From Actinoplanes couchii (GTDB lineage Bacteria > Actinomycetota > Actinomycetes > Mycobacteriales > Micromonosporaceae): a stretch of 64,000 nucleotides of DNA. Where the stretch lies: positions 1 through 64,000 of the forward strand of contig NZ_BOMG01000003.1 in the NCBI RefSeq assembly GCF_016862075.1, in the 5' to 3' direction. The notes beneath the pieces were generated by a model. The model had not been told where the DNA came from, did not search any database, and saw only the letters and a list, made by a program, of their open reading frames with translations. Positions 36,228-44,601 of the stretch are shown piece by piece. The position numbers were made by a program, and so were the translations under genes. How positions within the stretch are numbered: position 1 is the first letter of the stretch; the number at the start of each line of letters is the position of its first letter.

Positions 36228-37103
36228 GTGAGAACCATCAACAACAGCAATGAACAGCGCCTGCTGAAAGCGCAGGCCGTCCTGACCCACCGCGACATGC
36301 GACTACTCGGCTGGCTCTACGACCATGGCGTCCTGACCACCCCGCAGATCGATGCCGCCCTGTTCGGCTCGCTCACGTTCTGCCAGCGACGCCTGCTGAG
36401 ACTCGTCAACCTCGGCGTCGTCACCCGATTCCGTCCCCAGCGCTGGGAAGGCGGCGCCTACCCCTACCACTACCTGCTCAACCAGCTCGGCACCGAAGTC
36501 GTCGCCGCCCAGCGCGGCGACCCGCTACCCCGCCGCGACCAGGCCCGGCAACGGCGGCAACACCTGACGTCGCGGGCCAATCTGCCGCACCTGCTGGCCA
36601 CCAACCAGTTCTTCGTCGACCTGGCCGCCCTCGAACGCACCCACCCCGGCAGCCGCCTCGTCACATGGCGGCCAGCCGCCACCTTCCAACACAGAGGAGC
36701 CTTCCTGCGTACGGGTGACAACCCCAGCCTCATGCTGCTGCCCACGATGCCCCGCCCCGACGGACACGGCATCTGGGCCGAACACGACCGGCAGGTCCCG
36801 TTCCTGCTGGAGACCGACCTCGGCACCGAAACCCTGTCCGTCCTGACCACGAAGGTCACCAACTACACCCGCCTCGCTGAACTGACCCGCTGGTGGTGGC
36901 CGGTGCTGTTCTGGCTGCCGTCGGCCCGCCGCGAACACCACTTCCAACTGCTTCTGACCGACGTACCGCAGCCGGGTCTGATCGCCACCGCCAGCGCCGG
37001 AGGGAAGTCGCCCGCCGACCCGGTGTGGTGGCTCCACGGGCATTCCGGGGCCCGGCTGCGGCTGGCCGAACTTCCCTACCGCGAGGAAGGTGAATGGAGA
37101 TGA
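36228..37103 (+). CDS. Replication-relaxation family protein
   Basis: 291 aa from GTG 36228 with a GAGGGAGG-rich leader. N-terminal winged helix (LTHRDMRLLGWLYDHGVLTTPQIDAALF) with the Replic_Relax signature, then a region rich in His/Arg and a C-terminal segment with conserved Trp residues (WWWPVLFWLP). The family is found on plasmids and integrative elements and is thought to act at replication origins. Iteron-like repeats begin 3 bp after its stop. Confidence 0.85.
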   Translation: MRTINNSNEQRLLKAQAVLTHRDMRLLGWLYDHGVLTTPQIDAALFGSLTFCQRRLLRLVNLGVVTRFRPQRWEGGAYPYHYLLNQLGTEVVAAQRGDPLPRRDQARQRRQHLTSRANLPHLLATNQFFVDLAALERTHPGSRLVTWRPAATFQHRGAFLRTGDNPSLMLLPTMPRPDGHGIWAEHDRQVPFLLETDLGTETLSVLTTKVTNYTRLAELTRWWWPVLFWLPSARREHHFQLLLTDVPQPGLIATASAGGKSPADPVWWLHGHSGARLRLAELPYREEGEWR

Positions 37104-37109
37104 CCGCAG

Positions 37110-37230
37110 GGTCCTCAGGGACCGCGACGCACGGTCCGCAGGACCCCGCAAGCACCGATCGGCGCAAGGTCCTCAGGGACCGCGAAAATCGTTACGCAGG
37201 GTCCTCAGGGACCGCTATGCAGGGTCCTCA
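37110..37230. repeat. Iteron-like GGTCC-N-GGACC array
   Basis: GGTCCTCAGGGACC at 37110-37123, 37168-37181 and 37200-37213, plus GGTCCGCAGGACC at 37133-37145 and a truncated copy at 37223-37230. Each unit is a small palindrome, often flanked by CGCAG. Confidence 0.75.
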
Positions 37231-37496
37231 TGCCCCCACCACCTACCAGGACCAATACACAACCCGACCGACCATACGAACAACGAGGTTTCGACGGGAC
37301 CGTCACCGTTACGCGCGCGAGCCCCGGGTACCAGTTCGCATCGGTCGGCGCCGGTTATAGCCGCGGCCACCGTCGACAACGGCGCGCCTGTGCCAGGACG
37401 GCTACTCGCCGTCCTGGCACACCCCCGATGCGTTGTGGCGCGGGCCCGGCTCGGAACGAGTGGCCCGGCCCGGTTCAGACGTTACCGGCGGGCGAC

Positions 37497-37534
37497 CCCG
37501 CCCGGTGAGGGGTGAACACCCCTCACCGGGCGGG
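37497..37534. terminator. 18-bp perfect palindrome, probable terminator or operator
   Basis: Arms 37497-37514 and 37517-37534 are fully complementary around AA. The 2-nt centre makes a DNA-binding site as likely as an RNA hairpin. Located 53 bp before the sensor kinase start. Confidence 0.65.
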
Positions 37535-37586
37535 CATAAACATCGATCGATTACATTGTCCAGTGACGGGAAGGAGACGCCGGCCA

Positions 37587-38702
37587 GTGTCGATCGACAA
37601 CGCTTCCGGGCCGGTCGAGACGTCGGTTCGGGCCGCGGCAGCCCGGATCTCCATGGTCACCCGTGTGCTCGTCGTCGTGGCCTGCACGGTCCTGTTACCG
37701 CTCGGCGGCGCCACCACGCACACTCTTGCGATCGTGGCAGGCGTGCTGACCTGGCAAGCGGTTTCCTTCCTGGCCCGGCGGTGGCATCGCTGGACGGTGA
37801 TCCTGGAGGCGCTTCCGCTGGCCGCTCTCTGCGTCCTGCTGCCGTGGTGGAATCCGGCACCCGGATATCTGGCCTTCGACGACTGGACGAAGCCGGTGGC
37901 CTCCATGTGTGTAGCCGCCGCGCAGTTCTACACCCGCCCGCGCGACGGTGCCGTCTACGCGCTGCTCACCACTGCCGCGGTGTGGTGGGGATCGACGCTG
38001 GGCCCCGACGACTGGGGCCTGCACACCGCCCATGCGCTGATGTTCCTCTGGCAGGCCGGCCTGACCCGCTGCCTCGTCGTGCTGATCACCCGCGGCGCCC
38101 GGCGGGTCGACGCGCTCGCCGCCGCCACGGCCGCCGCCCGGCGCGAGGAAGAACTCGCCGCCGCCCGGCGCGCCGATGTCGAAGAACATCTGGGGGTGCT
38201 GCACGACACCGTGGCCGCCACCCTCACGGCAGCGTCGGCACACGACTCCGGCGGTCCGGAGCTGCGCCTGCGGGCGCGAGCCGACCTGTCGCTGCTCGAC
38301 TTCCCGGCCCGGGCCGTCACCTTCGCCGACCTGGCCACGGCACCGGCCGACAGCACCCTCGACCTCACCGTCGGGCAGGGGCCGGTCACCGGCGACGGCA
38401 GCCTTCCCCCGTACGCCATCCGCGCCCTTCTTGCCGCGCGGGACGAGGCGTTGCGCAACGTCGAACGGCACGCCGCCGTCGGCCGGGCGGAACTGCGGAT
38501 CCGGCAACCCGAACCCGGCGCGGTGGAAGTGGATGTCGTCGACGACGGCTGCGGCTTCCGCCCGGACGACCTTCCCGACGGCGTACACCTCGGCCTGCGG
38601 TTGTCCGTCCATGCCCGGATGCGCCGAGCCGGAGGCAGCGCCCGGGTGGTCAGCGAGCCGGGCCGCGGAACCCGGGTCGAGCTGCGCTGGCCCGCCCGAT
38701 GA
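37587..38702 (+). CDS. Membrane sensor histidine kinase (NarL/DesK-like class)
   Basis: 371 aa from GTG 37587 with GAAGGAGA upstream; earlier in-frame codons are inside the palindrome. Four or more hydrophobic helices (about residues 20-150) precede a helical segment with a likely phospho-accepting His (LGVLHDTVAATL) and an HATPase domain: NVERHA N-box, VVDDGCGF G1-box, HLGLRLSVHARMRRAGG. Its natural partner is the LuxR-type regulator at 39772. Signal unknown. Confidence 0.85.
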   Translation: MSIDNASGPVETSVRAAAARISMVTRVLVVVACTVLLPLGGATTHTLAIVAGVLTWQAVSFLARRWHRWTVILEALPLAALCVLLPWWNPAPGYLAFDDWTKPVASMCVAAAQFYTRPRDGAVYALLTTAAVWWGSTLGPDDWGLHTAHALMFLWQAGLTRCLVVLITRGARRVDALAAATAAARREEELAAARRADVEEHLGVLHDTVAATLTAASAHDSGGPELRLRARADLSLLDFPARAVTFADLATAPADSTLDLTVGQGPVTGDGSLPPYAIRALLAARDEALRNVERHAAVGRAELRIRQPEPGAVEVDVVDDGCGFRPDDLPDGVHLGLRLSVHARMRRAGGSARVVSEPGRGTRVELRWPAR

Positions 38703-39784
38703 CCGACATCAGCGGGGCGATGCGATGGGGGACCTGGGTGATGAGCGGGGTGCTGCTCATCGTTCTCTATCGGACCGAGGCGCTCGACGATTTCGGTTCC
38801 GGCGAAATCGTCATCCGTCGCGCTGCCTACCTGGCCAGCGTCGTCGCCTGGCTCGGAGCGGCCGCGCTGCTGAGCCTGCGGCCACCGCCCGGCCGATTCC
38901 GGCGTGTGCCAGCGATCGTCCTCGGCACGGTGACGTTCGGCGCCACCGTCGCGGTCACCGTGACCGTGCCGACCGGTCTGCAGCACACCTCCGCGAACTG
39001 GGCGGTCGGGGTGAACGGCTGGCTGCTGCTGACGGTCCTCTCCGGCGCCCGGTTCTGGCCGGCGGTGCTGGTGCTGGCCGGACCGGTGCTGGTCGCGCTG
39101 GGAGTCGCCGGCGCCACCGGCCCGGCGGAGGCCGTCGCGATGACCGCCCGTGCCCTCGGCATCCTCGGCCTGCAGGTGCCGGTAGCCCTGGCGGCCCTGA
39201 CCCTCGAACGGTCCGCCGAGGAAGCCCGGGAACGGCACCTGGCGCAGGAGGCCATCCGCACGGCGCGGATCGTGGCCGACGCGCTGCACGACGACCGGAT
39301 GCGCCGGTCCCGGACGGTCGCCGCCGCCGTCGAGCCCGTCCTCGCCCGCCTCGCCGACCCGGTGTCCGGCGACGGACCGGACGACACCCTGCGCCAGCGC
39401 AGCCCGGTCGCGGCCGCACAGGTGCGCCGGCTGCTGAACGAGTGGTACCAGGCCGACGACGACCCGCTCGGCGCCGATCTGTCGGCCCGCCTGGACGGCC
39501 TGCAGGCCGCGGGTACCTGGGTGGAGGTTGCCGTGCACACCGGCGCCCTGCCGGCCGAACTGCGCCGGGCAGCCTGCGACGTGGTGCGGGAGTGCGCCCG
39601 CCACTCCGTTCGGCACCTGCGCCTGACCGCGGTACCGGGCACCGGCCAGGTGTGCCTGAGCGTCGTGGCCCGGATCGAGGACCTCGACCCGGATCTCACC
39701 CTCGGCGACGTTCCGCAGCCACTGACGATCCGCACCACCGCTATCGACGAAACCCTATGGGTGGAGCTGACATGTCCCGTCTGA
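38699..39784 (+). CDS. Membrane sensor-like protein with degenerate kinase
   Basis: 361 aa; start overlaps the kinase stop (ATGA). Four hydrophobic helices (about residues 10-160) then a helical segment with LHDDRMRRSRTVAAAVEP, reminiscent of an H-box, but the C-terminal region lacks clear N, G1 or G2 boxes. It may be an inactive kinase partner. Thirteen bases overlap the regulator gene. Confidence 0.7.
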   Translation: MTDISGAMRWGTWVMSGVLLIVLYRTEALDDFGSGEIVIRRAAYLASVVAWLGAAALLSLRPPPGRFRRVPAIVLGTVTFGATVAVTVTVPTGLQHTSANWAVGVNGWLLLTVLSGARFWPAVLVLAGPVLVALGVAGATGPAEAVAMTARALGILGLQVPVALAALTLERSAEEARERHLAQEAIRTARIVADALHDDRMRRSRTVAAAVEPVLARLADPVSGDGPDDTLRQRSPVAAAQVRRLLNEWYQADDDPLGADLSARLDGLQAAGTWVEVAVHTGALPAELRRAACDVVRECARHSVRHLRLTAVPGTGQVCLSVVARIEDLDPDLTLGDVPQPLTIRTTAIDETLWVELTCPV

Positions 39785-40422
39785 ACCCGTCCGTCGTGCT
39801 CATCGACGATCACCCGGTGGTGGTCGCCGGAGCCCGGTCCTGGCTGCAGGGCGCCGGTATCACGGTGACGGCCGCGGGCAAGGATCCCCGCATCGCCTGG
39901 GGCCCGGAGGGGCTGCTGGCCGATGTCGTCGTCCTCGACCTGCAACTCTCCCAGCAGCACACGGTGGAGTGGAACGCGCTGACCGAGCTGGTCGCCGCCG
40001 GCCGGCGAGTGGTCGTCTACACCATGCGTGAGGACCGGGAGACCGCGTTGCGGTGCCTGGAAGCCGGCTGCGCTACCTACCTGACCAAGGCCGAGGGCGA
40101 GAACCATCTGGTGGCGGCCGTGCGGGCCGCCGCACAGGACCTGCCGTACGTGCCGCCGTCGCTGGCCGGCGCCATGTCAGCGGATCAGGCCGCCGACCGC
40201 CCCCGGCTGACCAGCCGCGAGCAGGAGGTGCTGCTGGCCTGGTTCCAGTGCGAGTCCAAACAGCTGGTGGCGGCCCGCTGCAACCTCTCACCGCGCACCG
40301 TGGAGGGCTACATCGACCGGGTCCGGGTCCGGTACGCCCGGGCCGGCCGCCCCGCCTCGACCAAGGCGGCCCTGGTCGCCCGCGCGCTGCAGGACGGCCT
40401 GATCCAACTCGACGACCTCTGA
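39772..40422 (+). CDS. LuxR/NarL-family response regulator
   Basis: 216 aa. Receiver: IDDH acidic pocket, phospho-accepting Asp in VVVLDLQLS (about 56), conserved Lys in YLTKAE (about 105). LuxR-type helix-turn-helix at the C-terminus (LTSREQEVLLAWF ... CNLSPRTVEGYIDRVRV). Completes the three-gene sensor operon. A 93-bp repeated element starts 20 bp downstream. Confidence 0.92.
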   Translation: MSRLNPSVVLIDDHPVVVAGARSWLQGAGITVTAAGKDPRIAWGPEGLLADVVVLDLQLSQQHTVEWNALTELVAAGRRVVVYTMREDRETALRCLEAGCATYLTKAEGENHLVAAVRAAAQDLPYVPPSLAGAMSADQAADRPRLTSREQEVLLAWFQCESKQLVAARCNLSPRTVEGYIDRVRVRYARAGRPASTKAALVARALQDGLIQLDDL

Positions 40423-40442
40423 CCGGCGATCACCCGAGGCCA

Positions 40443-40535
40443 GGCTGTCCCTGCCGGTGCCAGGCACCGCCAGCCCTGGATCTCCGGAGGGCTGGCTGGG
40501 GCCGGGTGAGGCCGCGATCGTCGCGGTATGACCTC
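40443..40535 (+). repeat. 93-bp repeated element, copy A
   Basis: 93 bp at 92% identity (7 mismatches, no gaps) to 47437-47529. Contains the hairpin GCCAGCCCT-10 nt-AGGGCTGGC (identical in both) and CCGCGA-TCG-TCGCGG just before an ATG. In this copy the ATG opens a frame with no convincing product that runs into the opposite-strand nuclease gene. Confidence 0.85.
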
Positions 40536-40570
40536 GACATCCGATAACTGGCGCAGCCGCTGGCGCCGTT

Positions 40571-42640
40571 TCAGGTGGCGTCGTCTACCGCTGAGCTGGG
40601 GTCGTCGGTGTCGAGACCTACAGCCTCAGCGAGTTCGTTGGCGGTCATTCGTCGATCGGCCGCAGCCCGGTTCCATTGGTCGAACCGGACGCCTTCGGCC
40701 TCGAGGAGAGCCTTGGGGTCGTCCTGGCGTTCCGGATCCGGCCAACGAAATTCGGGTGAGATGGCGCCGTGCAGTTTGAGCACCCGGTGCGCATTCGGCG
40801 TGGGAACCGCCGCAAGACGGGCGCCGACGGCGACCTGATGTGAACCCATGACCTCTGCGATGTCGGAGTAACTGGTCCACCTGCCGGCCGGGATGCTCGC
40901 GAGGATCCGGTTCATGAGCGACCAACGCGGGGACGGCGGTGTGGTGCCGACGCTCTCATCAGGGCCGGGCCAGATCTTGGTGATGCGTTCAGCGAGTTCC
41001 CGCCCCCGGGCGTGGATCTCGGACCGGCCCCAGCGTTCGGCGCGGGCAAGGTCCCGGTTCATGGCGAGCCCGCTGTCGGCCAGGATCTGCTTCTTCGCGG
41101 CGAAGCCGTCGTTGGACAGCTTGGAGTTGTAGGCGGTCAGGCTCAGGTTGCCGAGGGTGTGAACGAGCGAGCTGTGCAGTTCCTCGATGGTCTCACCGTC
41201 CCGCAGCTCAGCGAGGAGCATCTCTTTCCACTCGTCGGTCAGGGACTGGGGGAGGACATGCTCGATGGTGACCTTGGCCTTGTCGAAATCGAGAGGTTCG
41301 CCGTGGCGGTGGTCCTCCTCGATGCAGCGCAGGACGTAGGCGCGTTGGGGTCCGCGGCCGAGCCAATAGAAACTATTGGCCAGCACGGCGTCACGCACAT
41401 GCTGGTCCGTGGGGAAGCGCTTTCTCGGCCCGGACAGGGCACGGACGATGGCTTTGGCCGATGGGACCTGTTCGCCGAGGTCCTTGACCAGCGACATCAT
41501 CAGCCGGTTGTTGTTCGAGCTGGATAGACCGACGAGGGTGCGCCGGACGAGATAGCTCTCGACGACGCGTAGAGCGGCCGCGGCCTCACCGGCGGTGAGC
41601 TGGCCGGCGTGGTGAGCGATAAGGACGTGCAGGGCGACGGGATGAACGACGGCGACACCCCAGCGGTCGAGCCGATCGAGCGCCTGGCGCAGCTTGGGGT
41701 CCGCCTCGTGCTGCGGGTCGAGGATCTTGCGGAACAGTCGCGCCTTGTGATGCAGCTCCACGATCCACTGCTCGATCGTGGCCTCGTCCGGTAGGTGACG
41801 GAGCCGGTCCTGCTGGGCTTGATAGATCGACTCCTGGGTGGCCCGGTCGTCACCGCGCAGCACGAGGTCGAGCCAGACGAGTTGTTCGAGTTGTCTGTCG
41901 GTCAATAGTTCCTGCAGCGGTAGCCATTGCCGTTCGTAGACATCGTCACCACGGTTCGGCAGGCGCATGAAAAGGTAGTTGCGGAGCAGGTCGGCCTGGG
42001 TGAGTGGTTGACCGGTGTAGTTGAGGGACTCGAAGATGCGGTGCACGTTGTCATCGGCGTGTGCCGCTATCTCGACGATGCTCAACTGCCCGGCGACAGC
42101 CTGTTCTATCCGAACGACGTCGTAATCGTCGGCAGGATCGTCCGTCTGCAGGAGCGCCGCTCGGAAATAGCGGTACGCCTCCCCGATGCGGTCCTCCCCA
42201 CCGGCATCAGGCGCACGTTCGATCAACGCGATCCAGGCCGCCCGGTCTGCCTTGGTGGGCAGCAAGGTGTAGCGGTCGGCGCCGGAGGCGTATTTGTTGA
42301 ACAAGTAGAGATCGTCGATCTTGGCAGCGAGTTGCGGATCGGTGTCCCTGACATGATCACGGATGGCGCAGAGCAAAATGCCCAATGTCGTCAGCCGCTG
42401 CTGTCCATCGACGACAAGCCAGCTCTGCACACCGGCTGGGGTGTTCGTGGGTGACGGAGCCAGCACCACGGAGCCGAGAAAGTGGGAGTGCGTGCCACCC
42501 GCCTCGACCACCCGCAGGAGATCAGACCACAACTGCACCAGATCCCGGCGCTTCCAGCTGTAGCGCCGCTGGTAGAGCGGGACGACATACTGCCTCTCAC
42601 CCTGAAGAAGGTTCCGAATCGTCGTCTCGTTGGCCTTCAC
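40571..42640 (-). CDS. GmrSD-type modification-dependent nuclease with C-terminal alkyltransferase-like domain
   Basis: 689 aa from GTG 42640, 5 nt after AGGAG; ATG 42664 is a longer alternative. N-terminal DUF262: PLYQRRYSW and VDGQQRLTTLG, the NTP-binding GmrS part. Central DUF1524 HNH nuclease: IEHVLPQSLTDEW ... HTLGNLSLTAYNSKLSN, the GmrD part. The C-terminal about 110 residues (MNRILASIPAGRWTSYSDIA ... PNAHRVLKLHGAISPEF) look like an alkyltransferase-like (ATL/MGMT) DNA-binding domain; the catalytic PCHR is replaced by PNAHR, so it could bind but not repair. GmrSD enzymes cut DNA with glucosylated hydroxymethylcytosine; the ATL-like domain may alter recognition. Confidence 0.88.
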   Translation of the reverse strand: MKANETTIRNLLQGERQYVVPLYQRRYSWKRRDLVQLWSDLLRVVEAGGTHSHFLGSVVLAPSPTNTPAGVQSWLVVDGQQRLTTLGILLCAIRDHVRDTDPQLAAKIDDLYLFNKYASGADRYTLLPTKADRAAWIALIERAPDAGGEDRIGEAYRYFRAALLQTDDPADDYDVVRIEQAVAGQLSIVEIAAHADDNVHRIFESLNYTGQPLTQADLLRNYLFMRLPNRGDDVYERQWLPLQELLTDRQLEQLVWLDLVLRGDDRATQESIYQAQQDRLRHLPDEATIEQWIVELHHKARLFRKILDPQHEADPKLRQALDRLDRWGVAVVHPVALHVLIAHHAGQLTAGEAAAALRVVESYLVRRTLVGLSSSNNNRLMMSLVKDLGEQVPSAKAIVRALSGPRKRFPTDQHVRDAVLANSFYWLGRGPQRAYVLRCIEEDHRHGEPLDFDKAKVTIEHVLPQSLTDEWKEMLLAELRDGETIEELHSSLVHTLGNLSLTAYNSKLSNDGFAAKKQILADSGLAMNRDLARAERWGRSEIHARGRELAERITKIWPGPDESVGTTPPSPRWSLMNRILASIPAGRWTSYSDIAEVMGSHQVAVGARLAAVPTPNAHRVLKLHGAISPEFRWPDPERQDDPKALLEAEGVRFDQWNRAAADRRMTANELAEAVGLDTDDPSSAVDDAT

Positions 42641-42713
42641 ACATACTCCTCGTGCAGTGCTCATGCGACTACTTCAGTGGATGCGGCAGGGCAGAGTCTG
42701 TCGACCGGTCCGC

Positions 42714-43082
42714 TCACTTCTCTCTGGCGGACGGCCGGCTTGACTTCCGCGCTTCGACCTTTGCCGCGACCGTGAACGCGGCCAGGCCAAGGGCCACGCA
42801 GGACCACAGGACACTGTCGAAGGCGAATAAGAAGAGCGCTGCTGACGCGGCGAACACAATGAAAGTCAACAAATACTTGGGCCTACGGCCCGGCAGCACC
42901 CAGATGGCCAATACGGCACCGAGTGCAGCTCCCACGACGAGAAGGAACCATGCCAAGCCCACATCGGAGTGGTACCGCACCCGGCGCCGGTTGTCCATCG
43001 GCGCCAGCATGTACAACAGTGCCACACCGTTGAGCAGGAGCGTCGGAAACAAGCCGATTCGCGATATGAACGACGCCGGCAC
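42714..43082 (-). CDS. Small membrane protein, 122 aa
   Basis: Four hydrophobic segments (about residues 8-28, 42-62, 68-88, 90-108) separated by basic loops. No family recognised. It ends 73 bp upstream of the nuclease start on the same strand, and a hairpin separates it from the FAS1 gene. Confidence 0.6.
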   Translation of the reverse strand: MPASFISRIGLFPTLLLNGVALLYMLAPMDNRRRVRYHSDVGLAWFLLVVGAALGAVLAIWVLPGRRPKYLLTFIVFAASAALFLFAFDSVLWSCVALGLAAFTVAAKVEARKSSRPSAREK

Positions 43083-43112
43083 GCTGGGAAGTCTTGTGCC
43101 GGGGGATGAACA

Positions 43113-43152
43113 CCGAGGCCGGGCGTGACCCGCAGGTCACGCCCGGCCTCGG
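43113..43152. terminator. Hairpin terminator
   Basis: Perfect 18-bp stem (arms 43113-43130 and 43135-43152, core GGGCGTGACC/GGTCACGCCC) with CGCA loop, 11 bp after the FAS1 stop on the minus strand. Confidence 0.8.
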
Positions 43153-43163
43153 CGCGGGGAGGG

Positions 43164-43817
43164 TCAGGGGAGGTTGACCGGGCGCAGGACGCGGTCGATG
43201 CCGTGGGCGATCTGGCGGTTGCCCTTGTTGATGTCGAAGCGGTTGATGCGCGGGTTGCGGTCGGAGCGATCGGCGTCGATCAGCGAGATGCGCTTGTGTG
43301 AGCGCGGACCGTACACATTGACCTTGATCTTCGCGCCGGCCGCGGTGGCCAGCTTGGCGTTGTCGGACTTGAGCGTGGCCTTCTTGGTGATCGTCGCGCC
43401 CGGGACGACGTGGTAGAGCAGGACCGACTCGACGGTGTTGATGCCGAGGCCGGCGACGGCGGTGAACGTTTTCTTCTCGCCCGGGAGCTTCCTGGACTTG
43501 GTGATGTCCTTGACGAGGAGCTGGAAGGCCCGGTCGTTGGGCAGGAACGCGGTGAGCTTGACCTTGCCGTCGGCGAGCACGGCGACCTTGCTGCCGGGTT
43601 TGGCCTTCAGCACGGCCTGCACCGCGGCGGCGAGGATGTCGTAGTCGTGACCGTTGTGGTCGAAGCCGCTCTTGTCCGCGGTCAGGACCGCGGCCAGGGA
43701 CCTGGTCTTGAGCGGCTTGCTGCCGGTGGCCTGTGCGGGAGCGGCGCCCAGTGCGGAGGCGACGATCGCGGCCATGGCGACAGCGGCTGCCTGCTTGCCG
43801 AGACGGGTGAACCTCAT
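43164..43817 (-). CDS. Secreted fasciclin (FAS1) domain protein
   Basis: 217 aa. Signal peptide (KQAAAVAMAAIVASALGAAPAQA) with AQA cleavage site, then a FAS1 fold: the H1 box LTAFLPNDRAFQLLV and H2-like VLLYHVVPGATITKK are present. FAS1 proteins (Mpt70/Mpt83 in mycobacteria) are secreted adhesion-type proteins. It follows the RskA- and SigK-like genes, the same combination seen in mycobacteria, so it is a likely SigK target. Confidence 0.9.
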   Translation of the reverse strand: MRFTRLGKQAAAVAMAAIVASALGAAPAQATGSKPLKTRSLAAVLTADKSGFDHNGHDYDILAAAVQAVLKAKPGSKVAVLADGKVKLTAFLPNDRAFQLLVKDITKSRKLPGEKKTFTAVAGLGINTVESVLLYHVVPGATITKKATLKSDNAKLATAAGAKIKVNVYGPRSHKRISLIDADRSDRNPRINRFDINKGNRQIAHGIDRVLRPVNLP

Positions 43818-43902
43818 CTTCGAGTCTCTTTCCGATCGGTGCGGGTGGTGGCTCCGACGGCCACCACCCGTACTTCGCTCGGGCCCGCGTCGATGGATGC
43901 GG

Positions 43903-44601
43903 CTATTTCGTGAGAGTTCCGCGGAGCAGGCTCTTGCCCGAATGGGTGGCGTCGCCGTCGTGGGGTTCGTCGCTGATGTCGACCAGCCGGTACCGGTTCA
44001 GATCGGTGCCCGCCGGCACGGTCAGCACCGCCTCCGCCCGGCCGGGCAGATTCCCGACCGCCACCATCTTGCCCGGCGTGTCCGGATCCAACAGCCACAC
44101 CTCATGAAAACCGGAGGTCAACGGCAGATTTTGTACGTCGATGCGCAGTCGCCCGTCGGAGAACACCTGCACGGCACCTCCGGCATTGGGTGGAACCGTC
44201 TCCAACGGTGCGAGGGTGGCCCGGGCCAGCACCGGCGCCCGGTCGGCGAATCGGTCGAATCCCACGGTGCCCGCCGCCGCGATCACGGCTGCCGCGGCCG
44301 CGGCGAGAACCGGGGCGAGCCAGCGCGGACGTGCCCGCCGCACCCGGTGCCGGGTGAGGCCGGTGACCGGCGCCCGGGTGGCCGCGACATCGGCTCGGAT
44401 GGCCTGCCACACGTGCTCCGGGGGAGCGGGCAGGTCACGTATCGCACCGGTCTCCGCGCCGATCTCGGCGACGTCCCGCAGCGCCTGGATCTCGTGCCGG
44501 CAGCCGGCGCAGTGTTCCAGGTGATCGATTTCGGTCGGCTCCTCGACTTCCTCAGAGAGCGCGAGAAGGACCAGTCGATCGGGATCCAAATGTTGTTGCA
44601 C
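43903..44601 (-). CDS. Anti-sigma factor, RskA-like
   Basis: 232 aa from GTG 44601 (VQQHLDPDRLVLLALSEE), overlapping the sigma gene by 50 bp. N-terminal zinc-type anti-sigma motif (HLEHCAGCRHE), one transmembrane helix (about residues 95-118) and a C-terminal extracytoplasmic RskA domain (GGAVQVFSDGRLRIDVQNLP ... HEVWLLDPD). It should hold the SigK-like factor inactive at the membrane until cleaved. Confidence 0.9.
   Translation of the reverse strand: MQQHLDPDRLVLLALSEEVEEPTEIDHLEHCAGCRHEIQALRDVAEIGAETGAIRDLPAPPEHVWQAIRADVAATRAPVTGLTRHRVRRARPRWLAPVLAAAAAAVIAAAGTVGFDRFADRAPVLARATLAPLETVPPNAGGAVQVFSDGRLRIDVQNLPLTSGFHEVWLLDPDTPGKMVAVGNLPGRAEAVLTVPAGTDLNRYRLVDISDEPHDGDATHSGKSLLRGTLTK

Larger units (their letters stand above)
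37104..37586. other. 483-bp gene-poor region with repeats
   Basis: Between the replication-relaxation and sensor genes. It holds the iteron-like array at 37110-37230, a frame from ATG 37094/37100 (MTAGSSGTATHG...) that mainly decodes the repeats, and an 18-bp perfect palindrome at 37497-37534. Probably the origin or control region of a former plasmid-like element followed by the sensor-gene promoter. Confidence 0.55.

Noticed and set aside
37094..37515. Two overlapping plus-strand frames after the replication-relaxation gene
   Set aside because: They mostly translate the iteron-like repeats in two frames and have Arg-rich, low-complexity products; the DNA repeats explain them better than a protein does.
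40528..40779. 83-aa frame starting at the ATG of repeat copy A
   Set aside because: After the first few codons it runs antisense to the nuclease gene, with an Arg/Trp-rich product typical of GC-rich shadow frames.
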